Shown piece after piece: positions 55,065 through 55,989 of a stretch of 60,000 bases of DNA. The notes under the pieces were generated by a model, which made no database searches, was not told the DNA's origin, and saw only the letters and a list, made by a program, of their open reading frames with translations. Origin of the DNA: Liolophura sinensis (lineage: Eukaryota; Mollusca; Polyplacophora; Chitonida; Chitonidae); NCBI RefSeq assembly GCF_032854445.1, contig NC_088306.1, positions 19,875,764 to 19,935,763 of the forward strand, given 5' to 3'. The translations under genes and the position numbers were made by a program. Each line of letters begins with the position of its first letter. The stretch's first letter is position 1.

Positions 55065-55221
55065 GTTTGCATTGTATTGTATATTTGTTCATATTTGTTG
55101 CAGTAATCAAAAAATTTAAAAAAACATTAACCATGTTGCTGTTGTTGCAGGGGAAGAGGGCGCCCCATCACAGACAGGAGGTTGGGGAGCTTACTTACAC
55201 CGCTGGACAAGTCTTACATAA
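2034..55221 (+). CDS. GCC2: GCC2 (GCC185) orthologue, GRIP-domain golgin, 27 coding exons
   Basis: Joined coding exons total 6408 nt (2135 codons plus stop), with phases that match at every junction and GT-AG introns throughout. The protein is almost entirely coiled coil. It has an N-terminal block 'LDNLSREDLVKFVKKQ' and a C-terminal GRIP domain around residues 2064-2112 with 'NLEYLKN' (conserved Tyr at 2069), ending 'GGWGAYLHRW'. These blocks, plus 'MEMADYER'-like, 'KQLLVKTKK', 'ESYK.RVHNVLKQQK' and 'IRRLERN' motifs in the same order, match what I know of vertebrate GCC2. Human GCC2 is about 1684 residues, so this protein is longer, mainly in the central coil. Known family role: a peripheral trans-Golgi tether that captures endosome-derived carriers and binds small GTPases (Arl1/Rab6 class) near its C-terminus. 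No transcript was available, so the first exon and minor isoforms are uncertain. Confidence 0.93.
2596..2788 (+). mobile_element. SINE-A copy, plus orientation
   Basis: From 'gagttcaagtccagctcatg' (B-box region) to the tail 'gagtacggcgtaaaacacca' and (AAAT)n. Lies tail to tail with an inverted copy at 2795-3047. Confidence 0.88.
2795..3047 (-). mobile_element. SINE-A copy, minus orientation, near full length
   Basis: Reverse-strand SINE-A from tail (gtcaagaatatttcact) to tRNA-like head (ggccacggaggcccc). Diverged but complete; forms an inverted repeat with the preceding copy. Confidence 0.88.
3391..5806. repeat. Minisatellite, 50-nt unit, about 48 copies, in intron 1
   Basis: Unit begins 'atccaatacagatgtgtgca' and continues 'tgacggacatttacctgtac' 'gtacatgcac'. 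Several unit variants (ending in ggacataatgtac, gtacattatatgt, gcacatccaatac) alternate along the array. Open frames on the minus strand here are repeat artefacts. Confidence 0.97.
5855..6070 (+). mobile_element. MITE-3 copy
   Basis: Non-coding element with inverted ends: 'taccctaaatgacctcaaag' at the left and 'ttttaggtcagttagggt' at the right. Internal 'ggaaggtaggacgatatcct' and 'ttgcctccagaaatg' recur in copies at about 27480, 28898, 36973 and 57573. Confidence 0.6.
6533..6789 (+). mobile_element. SINE-A, near full-length, with target-site duplication
   Basis: tRNA-like head 'gctcagtcggttagcgcgct', B box 'gagttcaagtcc', conserved body and tail 'gagtacggcgtaaaacacca' plus (AAAT)n. Flanked by perfect direct repeats 'attatgcatgta' (6521-6532 and 6790-6801), showing retroposition. 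Confidence 0.93.
6802..7504. other. Intron 1 remainder, nothing recognised
   Basis: A/T-rich sequence ending in the exon 2 polypyrimidine tract and acceptor. Confidence 0.4.
7505..7589 (+). CDS. GCC2: GCC2 exon 2, conserved N-terminal block
   Basis: Acceptor 'tggttttcag', donor G|gtgagt, ends phase 1. Residues 13-40 contain LDNLSREDLVKFVKKQ then 'MLQKTRAKC', the best conserved N-terminal segment of GCC2 family proteins and the strongest evidence for gene identity at this end. Confidence 0.95.
7621..7771. repeat. Fold-back (inverted repeat) element
   Basis: Left arm 'aaggcgactttcacaaaact' with '...tatttttcgtaa'; right arm 'ttacgaaaaattgatttacg' then 'aagttttgtgaatgtggcct'. The arms are imperfect reverse complements of about 40 nt around a 60-70-nt loop, like a small MITE. 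Confidence 0.6.
7978..8070 (+). mobile_element. SINE-A, 3' fragment
   Basis: 'ctggtttcctcccaccataa' to 'gagtatggcgtaaaacacca' and A/T tail. Confidence 0.82.
8071..9073. other. Intron 2 interior, nothing recognised
   Basis: Low-complexity T tracts near 8240 and 8290 and an ACATGTA-rich stretch near 8880-8960. No coding signal. Confidence 0.35.
9074..9190 (+). mobile_element. SINE-A fragment, internally deleted
   Basis: 'agtgacccaggagcc' and 'gcccggtttcctcc.tccataatgttggccgctgttgta' match SINE-A with a deletion of the middle. Confidence 0.6.
9655..9743 (+). CDS. GCC2: GCC2 exon 3
   Basis: Acceptor 'tttattgtag', donor AAG|gtcagt. Starts by completing a GAG codon (ELSKRLMVSQ...) and ends phase 0 (residues 41-70). 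A weaker donor six bases earlier (AAG|gtcaag at 9738) would remove two residues. It contains a short polar stretch 'QDSQQTEYSGGH' that breaks the coil. Confidence 0.88.
9744..10539. other. Intron 3, first part, nothing recognised
   Basis: Unstructured A/T-rich intron DNA. Confidence 0.35.
10540..10697 (+). mobile_element. SINE-A, 5'-truncated
   Basis: 'aaggtctgtcagcaacctgt' to 'accaatcaaataaataaata'. Confidence 0.85.
10698..10975 (+). mobile_element. SINE-C copy, 5'-truncated
   Basis: Shares 'gggcgtcatgtctggtgt' and 'tatgatacttcagtg' with the 283-615 copy and ends 'gagtactacgttaaaaccaa', a variant of the shared SINE 3' end. Confidence 0.6.
11000..11144 (+). mobile_element. SINE-A copy, internally deleted
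   Basis: 'aatgacccagggatctccca', 'ctccggccatacgtggaaag', then directly the tail 'caccaatcaaataaatccat'. It ends about 100 nt before exon 4. Confidence 0.75.
11243..11347 (+). CDS. GCC2: GCC2 exon 4, coiled coil
   Basis: Acceptor 'ctggattccag', donor CAG|gtgcgt, phase 0 to phase 0, 35 codons (residues 71-105). Composition is Glu/Lys/Gln-rich with heptad-like leucines (ELEDKLQEMETEKSEM). Confidence 0.9.
11696..11779 (+). CDS. GCC2: GCC2 exon 5, coiled coil
   Basis: Acceptor 'tgtttttacag', donor AAG|gtaagt, phase 0, exactly 28 codons (residues 106-133; ALEQELSNVKQQNSDLEAEL). Exons 5 and 6 are both 84 nt, i.e. four heptads each. Confidence 0.9.
11780..12534. other. Intron 5, nothing recognised
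   Basis: Unique A/T-rich sequence between two 84-nt exons. Confidence 0.4.
12535..12618 (+). CDS. GCC2: GCC2 exon 6, coiled coil
   Basis: Acceptor 'cttattaatag', donor CAG|gtgagc, phase 0, 28 codons (residues 134-161; DLEEQWECMKIKDESL...). Confidence 0.9.
12778..13015 (+). mobile_element. SINE-A, old near full-length copy
   Basis: Diverged head 'ggctgaggttgttagtgtgc' and intact order of body and tail ('gagtatggcataaaacacca', A/T tail). Confidence 0.8.
13322..13543 (-). mobile_element. MITE-1 copy
   Basis: Ends 'tactgtaattcttcaatctt' and 'aaaggtttaggaattaaggta' are inverted. Internal 'gttttgtctccaaaatcaaa' matches, in opposite orientation, copies at 25303 and 29692. Confidence 0.6.
13665..17282 (+). 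CDS. GCC2: GCC2 exon 7, giant central coiled-coil exon
   Basis: A single 3618-nt exon (1206 codons, residues 162-1367), acceptor 'tttttgctcag', donor GAG|gtaagt. Nearly unbroken Leu/Glu/Lys heptads form the long rod that projects the golgin from the Golgi membrane. Two breaks are visible: an acidic loop near residues 467-483 (TDSISSDVF followed by an Glu run) and a segment near 1288-1308 (LLVKEDSGTFTPKG with CSCDD), which could act as hinges. Vertebrate GCC2 also carries one very large central exon. The open frame extends upstream to 13626 and downstream to 17381, but those ends are intronic: they lack coil character and lie outside good splice sites. Confidence 0.96.
17570..17690 (+). mobile_element. 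Degenerate SINE 3' end
   Basis: 'gatgtaagcgaaaaattcttgagtatgac' and 'aacaatcagataaataa' resemble the SINE-A tail, with heavy divergence. Confidence 0.45.
17691..18506. other. Intron 7, second part, nothing recognised
   Basis: Unstructured, with a T tract near 18305-18320. Confidence 0.35.
18507..18635 (+). CDS. GCC2: GCC2 exon 8
   Basis: Acceptor 'cttatcacctag', donor AAG|gtgagg, phase 0, 43 codons (residues 1368-1410). Contains 'QLKEKEDLCNKLKALAVKGK', which matches the 'CKEKEEKINKIKLVAVKAKK' region of vertebrate GCC2. Confidence 0.93.
18636..19460. other. Intron 8, first part, nothing recognised
   Basis: Non-coding A/T-rich sequence with short unsupported open frames. Confidence 0.35.
19468..19715. 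mobile_element. MITE-like fold-back element
   Basis: Left end 'atactatggtgggctttatg', right end 'catactattggag' complement form 'aatagtatggtccataaagc' then 'ccacctta'. The arms are reverse complements of about 20 nt with mismatches. A related end occurs near 52583. Confidence 0.55.
20326..20594 (-). mobile_element. SINE-A, full-length young copy with target-site duplication
   Basis: Best copy of the family. On the minus strand: 5' end 'ggggcctccgtggcccagtc', A box 'TGGCCCAGTCGGTTAGCGCG', B box 'gagttcaagtcc', body 'ctgccagcaacctgcggatg' and 'cggtttccgcctaccataat', tail 'gagtacggcgtaaaacacca' and an A-rich end. Flanked by perfect 12-nt direct repeats 'gggaacttatta' (20314-20325 and 20595-20606). 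RNA polymerase III-type boxes and TSDs identify a tRNA-derived SINE; the family name is not known to me. Confidence 0.95.
20607..20845 (+). mobile_element. SINE-A, older copy head to head with the previous one
   Basis: 'gcagcacagtgacccaggag' to 'gagtactgcataaaacacca'. More diverged than the adjacent inverted copy, which inserted beside it. Confidence 0.87.
21100..21213 (+). CDS. GCC2: GCC2 exon 9
   Basis: Acceptor 'acacctccacag', donor CAG|gtaagc, phase 0, 38 codons (residues 1411-1448), coiled coil (IETLTKEKEELESKFDRLQ). Confidence 0.92.
21243..21456 (-). mobile_element. MITE-2 copy
   Basis: Ends 'ctttcaaccttttcaactac' and 'aaaaggttgaagaattagta' are inverted. The interior matches, in reverse orientation, the copy at 25742-25973. 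Lies 30 nt after the exon 9 donor. Confidence 0.6.
21780..21984 (+). mobile_element. SINE-A, 5'-truncated, well conserved
   Basis: 'caccaatgcggttgctgtga' to 'aacaccaatcaaataaataa'. Ends about 35 nt before exon 10. Confidence 0.9.
22020..22208 (+). CDS. GCC2: GCC2 exon 10 (last common exon before possible alternative end)
   Basis: Acceptor 'gaatttcag', donor CAG|gtaacg, phase 0, 63 codons (residues 1449-1511). Coiled coil ending EMGTLRRQVESLANERQ. The donor is adequate rather than strong, and the reading frame runs through it for another 40 codons (see the next entry). It is followed by by far the largest intron of the gene. Confidence 0.92.
22209..22331 (+). CDS. Possible alternative C-terminal tail of exon 10 with tail-anchor-like membrane segment
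   Basis: If the exon 10 donor is not used, translation continues in frame for 40 codons to TAA at 22329-22331. After a polar linker (VTVLSGQQQISG) comes AVIIAGCVCIMAVCVAVCM (22254-22310), 19 uncharged hydrophobic residues with four cysteines, then RFCWAE and stop. A membrane helix this close to the C-terminus is the layout of tail-anchored golgins such as giantin, golgin-84 and CASP. The resulting protein would be 1551 residues, without the GRIP domain. An AATAAA lies at 22632. That the isoform is expressed is inference; a chance hydrophobic read-through is the alternative. Confidence 0.5.
   Translation, partial: VTVLSGQQQISGMTSAVIIAGCVCIMAVCVAVCMRFCWAE
22632..22637 (+). terminator. Candidate intronic polyadenylation signal AATAAA
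   Basis: Canonical hexamer 301 nt after the TAA of the exon 10 read-through frame, followed by T/G-containing sequence (ttcatgatgtttg) about 30 nt later. It would end a short isoform. The hexamer is common by chance in A/T-rich introns, so it matters only together with the tail-anchor frame. Confidence 0.35.
22728..23632. repeat. Minisatellite, 41-nt unit, about 22 copies
   Basis: Unit 'gtacatgtaggtgattgtcc' then 'taaaccacaaaatctgtacag'. Starts about 90 nt after the candidate intronic AATAAA. Confidence 0.96.
23633..25302. other. Intron 10 stretch, nothing recognised
   Basis: A short triplicated motif 'acattgcctgacaatg.agag' occurs near 23886-23936; otherwise unstructured A/T-rich DNA. Confidence 0.35.
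25303..25672. mobile_element. MITE-1 copy interrupted by a SINE-A
   Basis: Ends 'ttaattcctcaacctttttg' and 'gcaaaaggttgaagaattac' are inverted. Interior parts (acttcacttgtta..., 'ctacacagaataatgccttc') align with the uninterrupted copy at 29692-29882; the SINE sits between them. Confidence 0.75.
25456..25581 (+). mobile_element. SINE-A, 5'-truncated, nested in MITE-1
   Basis: Body and tail of SINE-A flanked by a perfect 11-nt target-site duplication 'tttatcagttt' (25445-25455 and 25582-25592). Confidence 0.95.
25742..25973 (+). mobile_element. MITE-2 copy
   Basis: Ends 'ccctaattcttcaacctttt' and 'caaaaaggttgaaggttttc'. Internal 'tttagtgacacaaacaa' and 'gtatgcataaat' recur at 51789 and 53427. 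Confidence 0.7.
25974..27460. other. Intron 10 stretch, nothing recognised
   Basis: Strongly T-rich on the plus strand from about 26690 to 27420; open frames here are compositional. Confidence 0.4.
27480..27640 (+). mobile_element. MITE-3 partial copy
   Basis: 'tttggaatgtaggaggatat' 'cctactggaaaa' match the 5855 copy; the ends are degraded. Confidence 0.5.
27930..28705. repeat. Minisatellite, 35-nt unit, about 21 copies
   Basis: Unit 'cttgaaggttcatcaaggtt' 'catagctgaccgtag', with 33-35-nt variants forming short higher-order blocks. Confidence 0.95.
28898..29120 (+). mobile_element. MITE-3 copy
   Basis: Internal 'tttggaaggcaaaatgatta' and 'tttgcctccagaaacg' match the family; ends degraded. 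Confidence 0.5.
29692..29882 (+). mobile_element. MITE-1 uninterrupted copy
   Basis: Ends 'accctaaatcctcaaccttt' and 'gaaaaggttgaattacagta'. Shows the pre-insertion structure of the 25303 copy. Confidence 0.7.
29950..30001. repeat. (AT)n microsatellite
   Basis: About 26 uninterrupted AT units. Confidence 0.98.
30002..31745. other. Intron 10 stretch, nothing recognised
   Basis: Unique non-coding sequence apart from a short (CATTCATTCT)n run near 31165-31195. Confidence 0.35.
31746..32050. repeat. Tandem duplication, about 151-nt unit, two copies
   Basis: 'atggagcattg', 'aaaaaatcagtaaaaaatg', 'agttgatt' and 'ggacatgat.gaggac' occur in the same order twice, about 151 nt apart. Confidence 0.75.
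32051..33450. other. Intron 10 stretch, mostly unrecognised
   Basis: Near 32240-32360 a degenerate SINE-like 3' end is possible ('tatgtgaaatatctcagacc', 'taaacacc'); otherwise nothing. Confidence 0.3.
33452..33584. repeat. Long-armed inverted repeat
   Basis: Left arm 'ttacatggttactcagtgat' ... 'ctatatggtgtcagt'; right arm 'actgacaccatatg' ... 'atcactgagtcaccatgtaa'. Arms of about 46 nt with few mismatches around a loop of about 38 nt, compatible with a MITE or a structured RNA. Confidence 0.75.
33800..35015. repeat. Minisatellite, 99-nt higher-order unit, about 12 copies
   Basis: Each 99-nt unit holds three diverged subunits of about 33 nt with the cores 'ccatagtacaggcct', 'tcatagtgcaggcct' and 'ccataatgcaggctt'. 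One unit near 34870 carries a small insertion (aggccta). Confidence 0.97.
35016..36670. other. End of intron 10, nothing recognised
   Basis: Unique sequence leading to the exon 11 acceptor. Confidence 0.35.
36671..36778 (+). CDS. GCC2: GCC2 exon 11
   Basis: Acceptor 'ctctttttctag', donor CAG|gtaaga, phase 0, 36 codons (residues 1512-1547), coiled coil (NQDSTLSEQKSKLQSLEKER). It follows the 14.4-kb intron 10 and resumes the frame of exon 10 exactly. Confidence 0.92.
36850..36965 (+). mobile_element. SINE-A head fragment
   Basis: 'gttcagacggtcacagcgct' and 'ccaatgcgagttcaagtccg' match the tRNA-like 5' half; the 3' half is missing and MITE-3 starts directly after. Confidence 0.55.
36973..37186 (-). 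mobile_element. MITE-3 copy
   Basis: Terminal 'gtaccctaaatgacctaaaa' and 'atgatcattttgggtac' are inverted; interior matches the 5855 copy in reverse. Confidence 0.65.
37415..37560. repeat. Short minisatellite, about 38-nt unit, about 4 copies
   Basis: 'ccaagcacttatactttagt' followed by 'ttccactgggcactccct', degrading to 37660. Confidence 0.85.
37822..37947 (+). CDS. GCC2: GCC2 exon 12
   Basis: Acceptor 'tttgtttgccag', donor CAA|gtcagt, phase 0, 42 codons (residues 1548-1589), coiled coil (LSIKLSEQESTIKQLKEDHE). Confidence 0.92.
37948..38499. other. Intron 12
   Basis: Contains a short reverse SINE-A tail at about 38296-38343 ('tttatttgattggtgtta', 'ctcaagaatatttct') and a G-run near 38222. 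Confidence 0.5.
38500..38662 (+). CDS. GCC2: GCC2 exon 13
   Basis: Acceptor 'ctctcatgcag', donor ACG|gtaggg, ends phase 1 (residues 1590-1643 plus one base). Contains 'NMMDLEMADYERTIESLN', the counterpart of the vertebrate 'LMNMEIADYERLMKELN' block, one of the best anchors for the GCC2 assignment. Confidence 0.95.
39012..39112 (+). CDS. GCC2: GCC2 exon 14
   Basis: Acceptor 'tttttgtatag', donor CTG|gtactg, starts phase 1 and ends phase 0 (residues 1644-1677). Contains NKLKQLLVKTKKDLVEA, closely matching the vertebrate KIKQLLVKTKKELAD block. The donor (gtactg) is weak at +4 to +6. Confidence 0.94.
39535..40020. repeat. Minisatellite, 44-nt unit in 88-nt higher-order repeats
   Basis: Two alternating 44-nt variants, one with 'ttcttacatgtgataatgtg' and 'gtttatgggttcgagtatg', the other with 'tgcttacacatgataatgtg' and 'acttatgggttctagtatg', give an 88-nt period that relaxes to 44 nt at the 3' end. 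Confidence 0.95.
40220..40297 (+). CDS. GCC2: GCC2 exon 15
   Basis: Acceptor 'gtgtttgttag', donor AAG|gtcagt, phase 0, 26 codons (residues 1678-1703), ending QLEHLIQQVEEYK, like vertebrate GELEASQQQVEVYK. Confidence 0.92.
40432..40802 (+). mobile_element. SINE-B, tRNA-derived, CACT-tailed, full length
   Basis: Head 'gatagcacagttggtagagc' (A box) and 'ggtagatccaggatcaatc' (B-box region), body 'gcgggtcggcttactcgcct' and 'ccgtcctgcaacaaggaggc', 3' end 'gagtacgacgttaaacccca' then (CACT)n. The 3' end resembles a SINE domain widespread in molluscs. Confidence 0.85.
40858..41445. repeat. Array of exon 16 acceptor copies, 84-nt unit, 7 copies
   Basis: Each unit contains 'tgttgtcctcttgag' (or tctcaag) followed by 'GTACAGCTGGCAGATTTGGC', one mismatch from the first 20 bases of exon 16. 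Copy starts: 40876, 40960, 41044, 41128, 41212, 41296, 41380. As 84 is a multiple of three, a 337-codon open frame results; it is not a gene. Confidence 0.95.
41448..41670 (+). mobile_element. SINE-B, 3'-incomplete copy splitting the exon 16 array
   Basis: Head 'aataactcagttggtagagc' to 'cctgcaacaaggaggcacat'; the CACT tail is absent. Confidence 0.8.
41671..42056. repeat. Second array of exon 16 acceptor copies, alternating 83/84-nt units
   Basis: Four units with exon-like starts at 41724, 41808, 41891 and 41975, then the genuine acceptor at 42057. Alternate units differ ('ctctccatGTACAACTGGC' versus 'cctccccacGTGCAACTGG'). None of the four keeps an AG at the boundary. Confidence 0.93.
42057..42236 (+). 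CDS. GCC2: GCC2 exon 16 (acceptor region tandemly copied upstream)
   Basis: Acceptor 'gttctctccag', donor AAG|gtgaac, phase 0, 60 codons (residues 1704-1763). Starts VQLADLANENQKLEQ and ends QAEFESYK, matching vertebrate IQLAEI...TSEFESYK. The acceptor and first 21 coding bases recur in imperfect copies across the upstream intron; this is the copy that continues into conserved coding sequence. Confidence 0.94.
42391..42775. repeat. Diverged exon 17 acceptor-like units
   Basis: 'attctgactttag|atcagagtta' (42404-), 'attctgattttag|gtcacagctt' (42656) and 'gtcagttcacaatgcctgg' (near 42728) resemble the exon 17 boundary 'attctgattttag|attagagttcat' and the 69-nt array further on. Confidence 0.7.
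42776..44100. other. Non-repeat insert splitting the exon 17 acceptor array
   Basis: About 1.3 kb lying between 'gggattcattgtgtaac' and the resumption of the array at 44101. It contains a tRNA-like segment at its left end and no supported gene. Confidence 0.6.
42826..42895 (+). other. tRNA-like sequence (pseudo-tRNA or SINE head)
   Basis: D-arm-like 'TAGCTCAATTGGTAGAGTG', a possible anticodon stem GGTCTT/AAGACC with an 8-nt loop, and B box 'GCTCGAACCCTGG'. No convincing acceptor stem, so probably a SINE head rather than a functional tRNA. Confidence 0.45.
44101..44945. repeat. Array of exon 17 acceptor-like copies, 69-nt unit, at least 11 copies
   Basis: Unit 'gtcacagtttgcagtgcctg' 'gtttttactatttattaggc' 'tgggattcattgtaacgttt' 'tggttttag'. 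Each unit ends in a pyrimidine-rich tract plus TAG, like the exon 17 acceptor. Post-AG positions run from 44186 to 44876 every 69 nt. Confidence 0.95.
44981..45063 (+). CDS. GCC2: GCC2 exon 17
   Basis: Acceptor 'attctgattttag', donor GAA|gtgagt, ends phase 2 (residues 1764-1790 plus two bases). Begins IRVHNVLKQQKTK, nearly identical to vertebrate VRVHNVLKQQKNK. At least eleven acceptor-like copies precede it. Confidence 0.95.
45150..45392 (+). mobile_element. SINE-A, near full length
   Basis: 'aagggtgttagcatgccaac', 'gtgagttcaagtcacgtacc', tail 'gagtacggtgtaaaacacca'. Confidence 0.85.
45393..45930. other. Intron 17 remainder, nothing recognised
   Basis: Includes a C-run at about 45865-45879. 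Confidence 0.4.
45931..45984 (+). CDS. GCC2: GCC2 exon 18 (54-nt small exon)
   Basis: Acceptor 'tttatctttag', donor ATG|gtgagt, phase 2 at both ends (residues 1791-1808: K ERLEKIVEQMKAKHEET). Corresponds to vertebrate QEREHLEMLIDQLK. Skipping it would keep the frame. Confidence 0.9.
46380..46770. repeat. Tandem repeat, alternating about 88/103-nt units, 4 copies
   Basis: 'gatgatgtcaacaatgatag' 'ctctcaaaacaactctgtgg' 'acatgatctgtccccactg' recurs near 46441, 46544, 46632 and 46735; alternate units carry an extra 'agtccagtaacctgcag'. Confidence 0.9.
46775..47014 (+). mobile_element. SINE-A, diverged, adjacent to exon 19
   Basis: 'gtgacctaggagcctctcgc' to 'tataagtgaaatata' and an A/T tail 'ttgaataaataaataa', which ends 24 nt before the exon 19 start and may supply branch-point sequence. 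Confidence 0.82.
47038..47160 (+). CDS. GCC2: GCC2 exon 19
   Basis: Acceptor 'accctttgcag', donor CAG|gttggc (weak), phase 2 at both ends (residues 1809-1849). Reads CETLLAIRHENEVLQEDHER then LLDRQNRLLQEI, the counterpart of vertebrate SEHDTLLERHNKMLQE. A SINE-A copy ends only about 24 nt before the exon. Confidence 0.92.
47215..47329 (+). mobile_element. SINE-A, 3' fragment
   Basis: 'ggctctgcccggtctccttc' to 'aaaacaccaatcaaataaat'. Begins about 55 nt after exon 19, so exon 19 is bracketed by two SINE-A copies in the same orientation. Confidence 0.8.
47330..48126. other. Intron 19 middle, nothing firm
   Basis: A degenerate SINE end is possible near 47785-47840; otherwise unstructured. Confidence 0.3.
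48127..48267 (-). mobile_element. SINE-A, 3' part, minus orientation
   Basis: (ATTT)n, 'gattggtttttatgccatac', 'caagaatatttcact', then 'ccagcattatggtgggagga'. A 21-nt internal piece (ttatacacttgtagttcaat) is duplicated. Confidence 0.85.
48522..48624 (+). CDS. GCC2: GCC2 exon 20
   Basis: Acceptor 'tctgatcacag', donor AAG|gtgagt, starts phase 2 and ends phase 0 (residues 1850-1884). Ends with IKQLTAQNEQLTQSFK, like vertebrate VSQLTSQNEVLRNSFR. Confidence 0.94.
48625..49006. other. Intron 20, nothing recognised
   Basis: Short intron without repeats. Confidence 0.4.
49007..49240 (+). CDS. GCC2: GCC2 exon 21, end of coiled coil and start of linker
   Basis: Acceptor 'gttttgtttcag', donor GAG|gtaact, phase 0, 78 codons (residues 1885-1962). 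Starts with coil (SQIKQSQDEHQRTVTMLKHQ, like vertebrate DQVRHLQEEHRKTVETLQQQ), then becomes polar and Ser/Thr/Gln-rich, probably the flexible linker before the GRIP region. Confidence 0.93.
49241..49806. other. Intron 21, first part, nothing recognised
   Basis: A/T-rich. Confidence 0.35.
49807..49965 (+). mobile_element. SINE-A, 5'-truncated, well conserved
   Basis: 'ttgccatacgtgggaatttc' to (AAAT)n. Ends about 43 nt before microexon 22. Confidence 0.9.
50009..50044 (+). CDS. GCC2: GCC2 exon 22 (36-nt microexon)
   Basis: Acceptor 'aattgtttacag', donor AGA|gtaagt, phase 0, 12 codons (GMENVEADKCTR, residues 1963-1974). 'GME' follows 'GE' from exon 21, as in the vertebrate 'GEGMETT' linker. 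Being a multiple of three, it could be skipped without a frame change. Confidence 0.75.
50045..50763. other. Intron 22 with a possible cryptic exon
   Basis: Contains a CACT-rich SINE-B tail fragment near 50226-50270 and, near 50674-50709, a segment reading MDMTESVSDSGK followed by a gtgact donor (see findings). Confidence 0.4.
50764..50839 (+). CDS. GCC2: GCC2 exon 23
   Basis: Acceptor 'catatttcttcag', donor TCA|gtaagt, ends phase 1 (residues 1975-1999 plus one base). Contains LSFEQLITSP, like the vertebrate QSLEQLLNSP motif. Confidence 0.9.
50994..51144 (-). mobile_element. SINE-A, 3' part, minus orientation
   Basis: (ATTT)n, 'gattggtgttttacgctgta', 'ctcaagaatatttcactt', to 'ctgcaggttgctggcagact'. 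Ends about 60 nt before exon 24. Confidence 0.9.
51204..51289 (+). CDS. GCC2: GCC2 exon 24 (donor region tandemly repeated downstream)
   Basis: Acceptor 'ttttgggttcag', donor CAG|gtaagg at 51290, starts phase 1 and ends phase 0 (residues 2000-2028). Ends TAQKRVEHLTQ, which joins to LLSDSEV of exon 25 and aligns with vertebrate TKSADHLNGLLRETEA. Its last half plus donor begins a seven-copy 69-nt array, so longer in-frame versions of this exon are possible. Confidence 0.9.
51257..51715. repeat. Array of exon 24 donor copies, 69-nt unit, 7 copies
   Basis: Each unit has 'acagcccagaagagagtaga' 'acacctgagacag' followed by a donor. Donor positions and hexamers: 51290 gtaagg (used in the model), 51356 gcaaag, 51425 gtaagg, 51494 gtaagg, 51563 gttaag, 51633 gtaagg, 51702 gtacat. 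The frame stays open to 51577. Confidence 0.96.
51789..52024 (+). mobile_element. MITE-2 copy
   Basis: 'accctcaatcttcaactttt' and 'taaaggttaaaggttaacag' ends; 'tttagtgacacaaacaaatc' interior shared with 25742 and 53427. Confidence 0.65.
52307..52450 (+). CDS. GCC2: GCC2 exon 25, pre-GRIP coil and start of GRIP domain
   Basis: Acceptor 'ttatttgtttcag', donor AAG|gtaaga, phase 0, 48 codons (residues 2029-2076). Contains ILKDEIRRLERNCEREKE and NLEYLKNILMK. The Tyr of NLEYLKN is the GRIP tyrosine that, in other GRIP golgins, contacts Arl1-GTP and is needed for Golgi targeting. Confidence 0.96.
52740..52973 (+). mobile_element. SINE-A, near full length, diverged
   Basis: 'gagccaggagcctgtcacca', 'agttcaagtccagctcatat', tail 'cataaaactccaataaaata'. 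Confidence 0.85.
53125..53295 (+). mobile_element. SINE-B, 3' half
   Basis: 'aatccgtcctgcaacaagga' to 'aagtacgacgttaaacccca' and (CACT)n. Confidence 0.88.
53427..53642 (+). mobile_element. MITE-2 copy
   Basis: 'taccttacttttttcaatct' and 'tgaaaaggttgaagatctac' ends; interior 'ttaatgacacaaacaaatca'. Confidence 0.65.
53766..53874 (+). CDS. GCC2: GCC2 exon 26, GRIP domain
   Basis: Acceptor 'gggggtttcag', donor AGG|gtgagc, ends phase 1 (residues 2077-2112 plus one base). Reads FLSLKAGDERRQLIPVLTTM then LKLSQEEKTTLHAIAEG, the core of a GRIP domain, very close to vertebrate GCC2. Confidence 0.97.
53908..53980 (+). mobile_element. SINE-A small fragment
   Basis: 'tctgccagcaacctgcagat' and 'cactataatgcaggccc'; starts about 35 nt after the exon 26 donor. 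Confidence 0.6.
53981..54732. other. Intron 26 interior, nothing recognised
   Basis: Unique A/T-rich sequence. Confidence 0.35.
54733..54921. mobile_element. Two SINE-A ends, tail to tail
   Basis: A degenerate plus-strand tail (54733-54795, 'aacattcttgagtactggta') meets a minus-strand 3' part (54797-54921, 'cactcaagaacatttcactt', 'catcagcaggttgctca'). Confidence 0.65.
55002..55062. repeat. (TA)n microsatellite
   Basis: About 28 TA units, 90 nt before exon 27; it gives spurious YIYI open frames on both strands. Confidence 0.98.
55151..55221 (+). CDS. GCC2: GCC2 exon 27, C-terminus and stop
   Basis: Acceptor 'ttgttgttgcag' ahead of 55151, starts phase 1, stop TAA at 55219-55221 (residues 2113-2135). 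Encodes EEGAPSQTGGWGAYLHRWTS, matching the vertebrate C-terminus with its W..YLH.W pattern. The 120-aa open frame across this region is in another frame and is not used. Confidence 0.96.
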
Positions 55222-55724
55222 GACGTGGCTTTCTGCAACCTTGTTCGCTGTGCTCTGGGAACTCCATGTGTTCAACTCAACCAGTGTCATGACATATACA
55301 CTACTGATACCCAGTATACCTGACCTATGTGATTTATGATTGAGTATTTGTGCTACCTGTAGTTGTTTGTTTCACACAACATAACAACAGTTTGTTAAGC
55401 TGACCTGTTATGAAATATTTAGGGAAGTTGTTTTTGAGGCTTCAAAGGGAGTTTAGATTCCACTCCTCTGAAACAGGCTTTCTGTACCATAATTTGTAAG
55501 CATAGGTTTTATGTTGTACAGGTGAAGTCATGCAGAAAAAAGATTTGATGTAATTCAATTTATTCTTTGATTGACTAAAGGGGACCATTTCCCACCTAAA
55601 GTAATTCGGGCATGAGCTGGGTTTTTGTTCTACTGTTCATTCCTGCTTTTGCGGTTAAACTGGTATTACACCTGTAATGTAAGAGGACAATTGTCAAGTC
55701 AGCTCCATCATTAGCCAGCTCTAT

Positions 55725-55862
55725 CAGTACCCACCTCCCCCATTACCCAGCTCCCCCATTACTCAGCTCCCCCATTACTCAGCTCCCCCATTATCCAGCT
55801 TCCCCATTACTCAGATCCCCCATTACTCAGCTCCCCCATTACCCAGATCCCCCATTAGCTGG
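55725..55862. repeat. Minisatellite, about 17-nt unit
   Basis: 'cccccattactcagct' variants, about 8 copies, in the probable 3' UTR, with a terminal inverted bit 'ttagctgggtaatg'. Confidence 0.9.
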
Positions 55863-55989
55863 GTAATGACTGTTAATGGACTGTAATTATGAACAGAATA
55901 TCTTGTATGGCTGAATCTGAGGGTTTGTTTGAAAATCTCGCTTTATTATCGACTAGAGTGTGTGCTTCATGAAGTAATGTTTGATGCTT

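Noticed and set aside
54807-55339. Open frames rich in YIYI around exon 27
   Set aside because: Produced by the (TA)n microsatellite. The 120-codon frame overlaps exon 27 in the wrong frame; the GRIP-tail frame ends at 55221.
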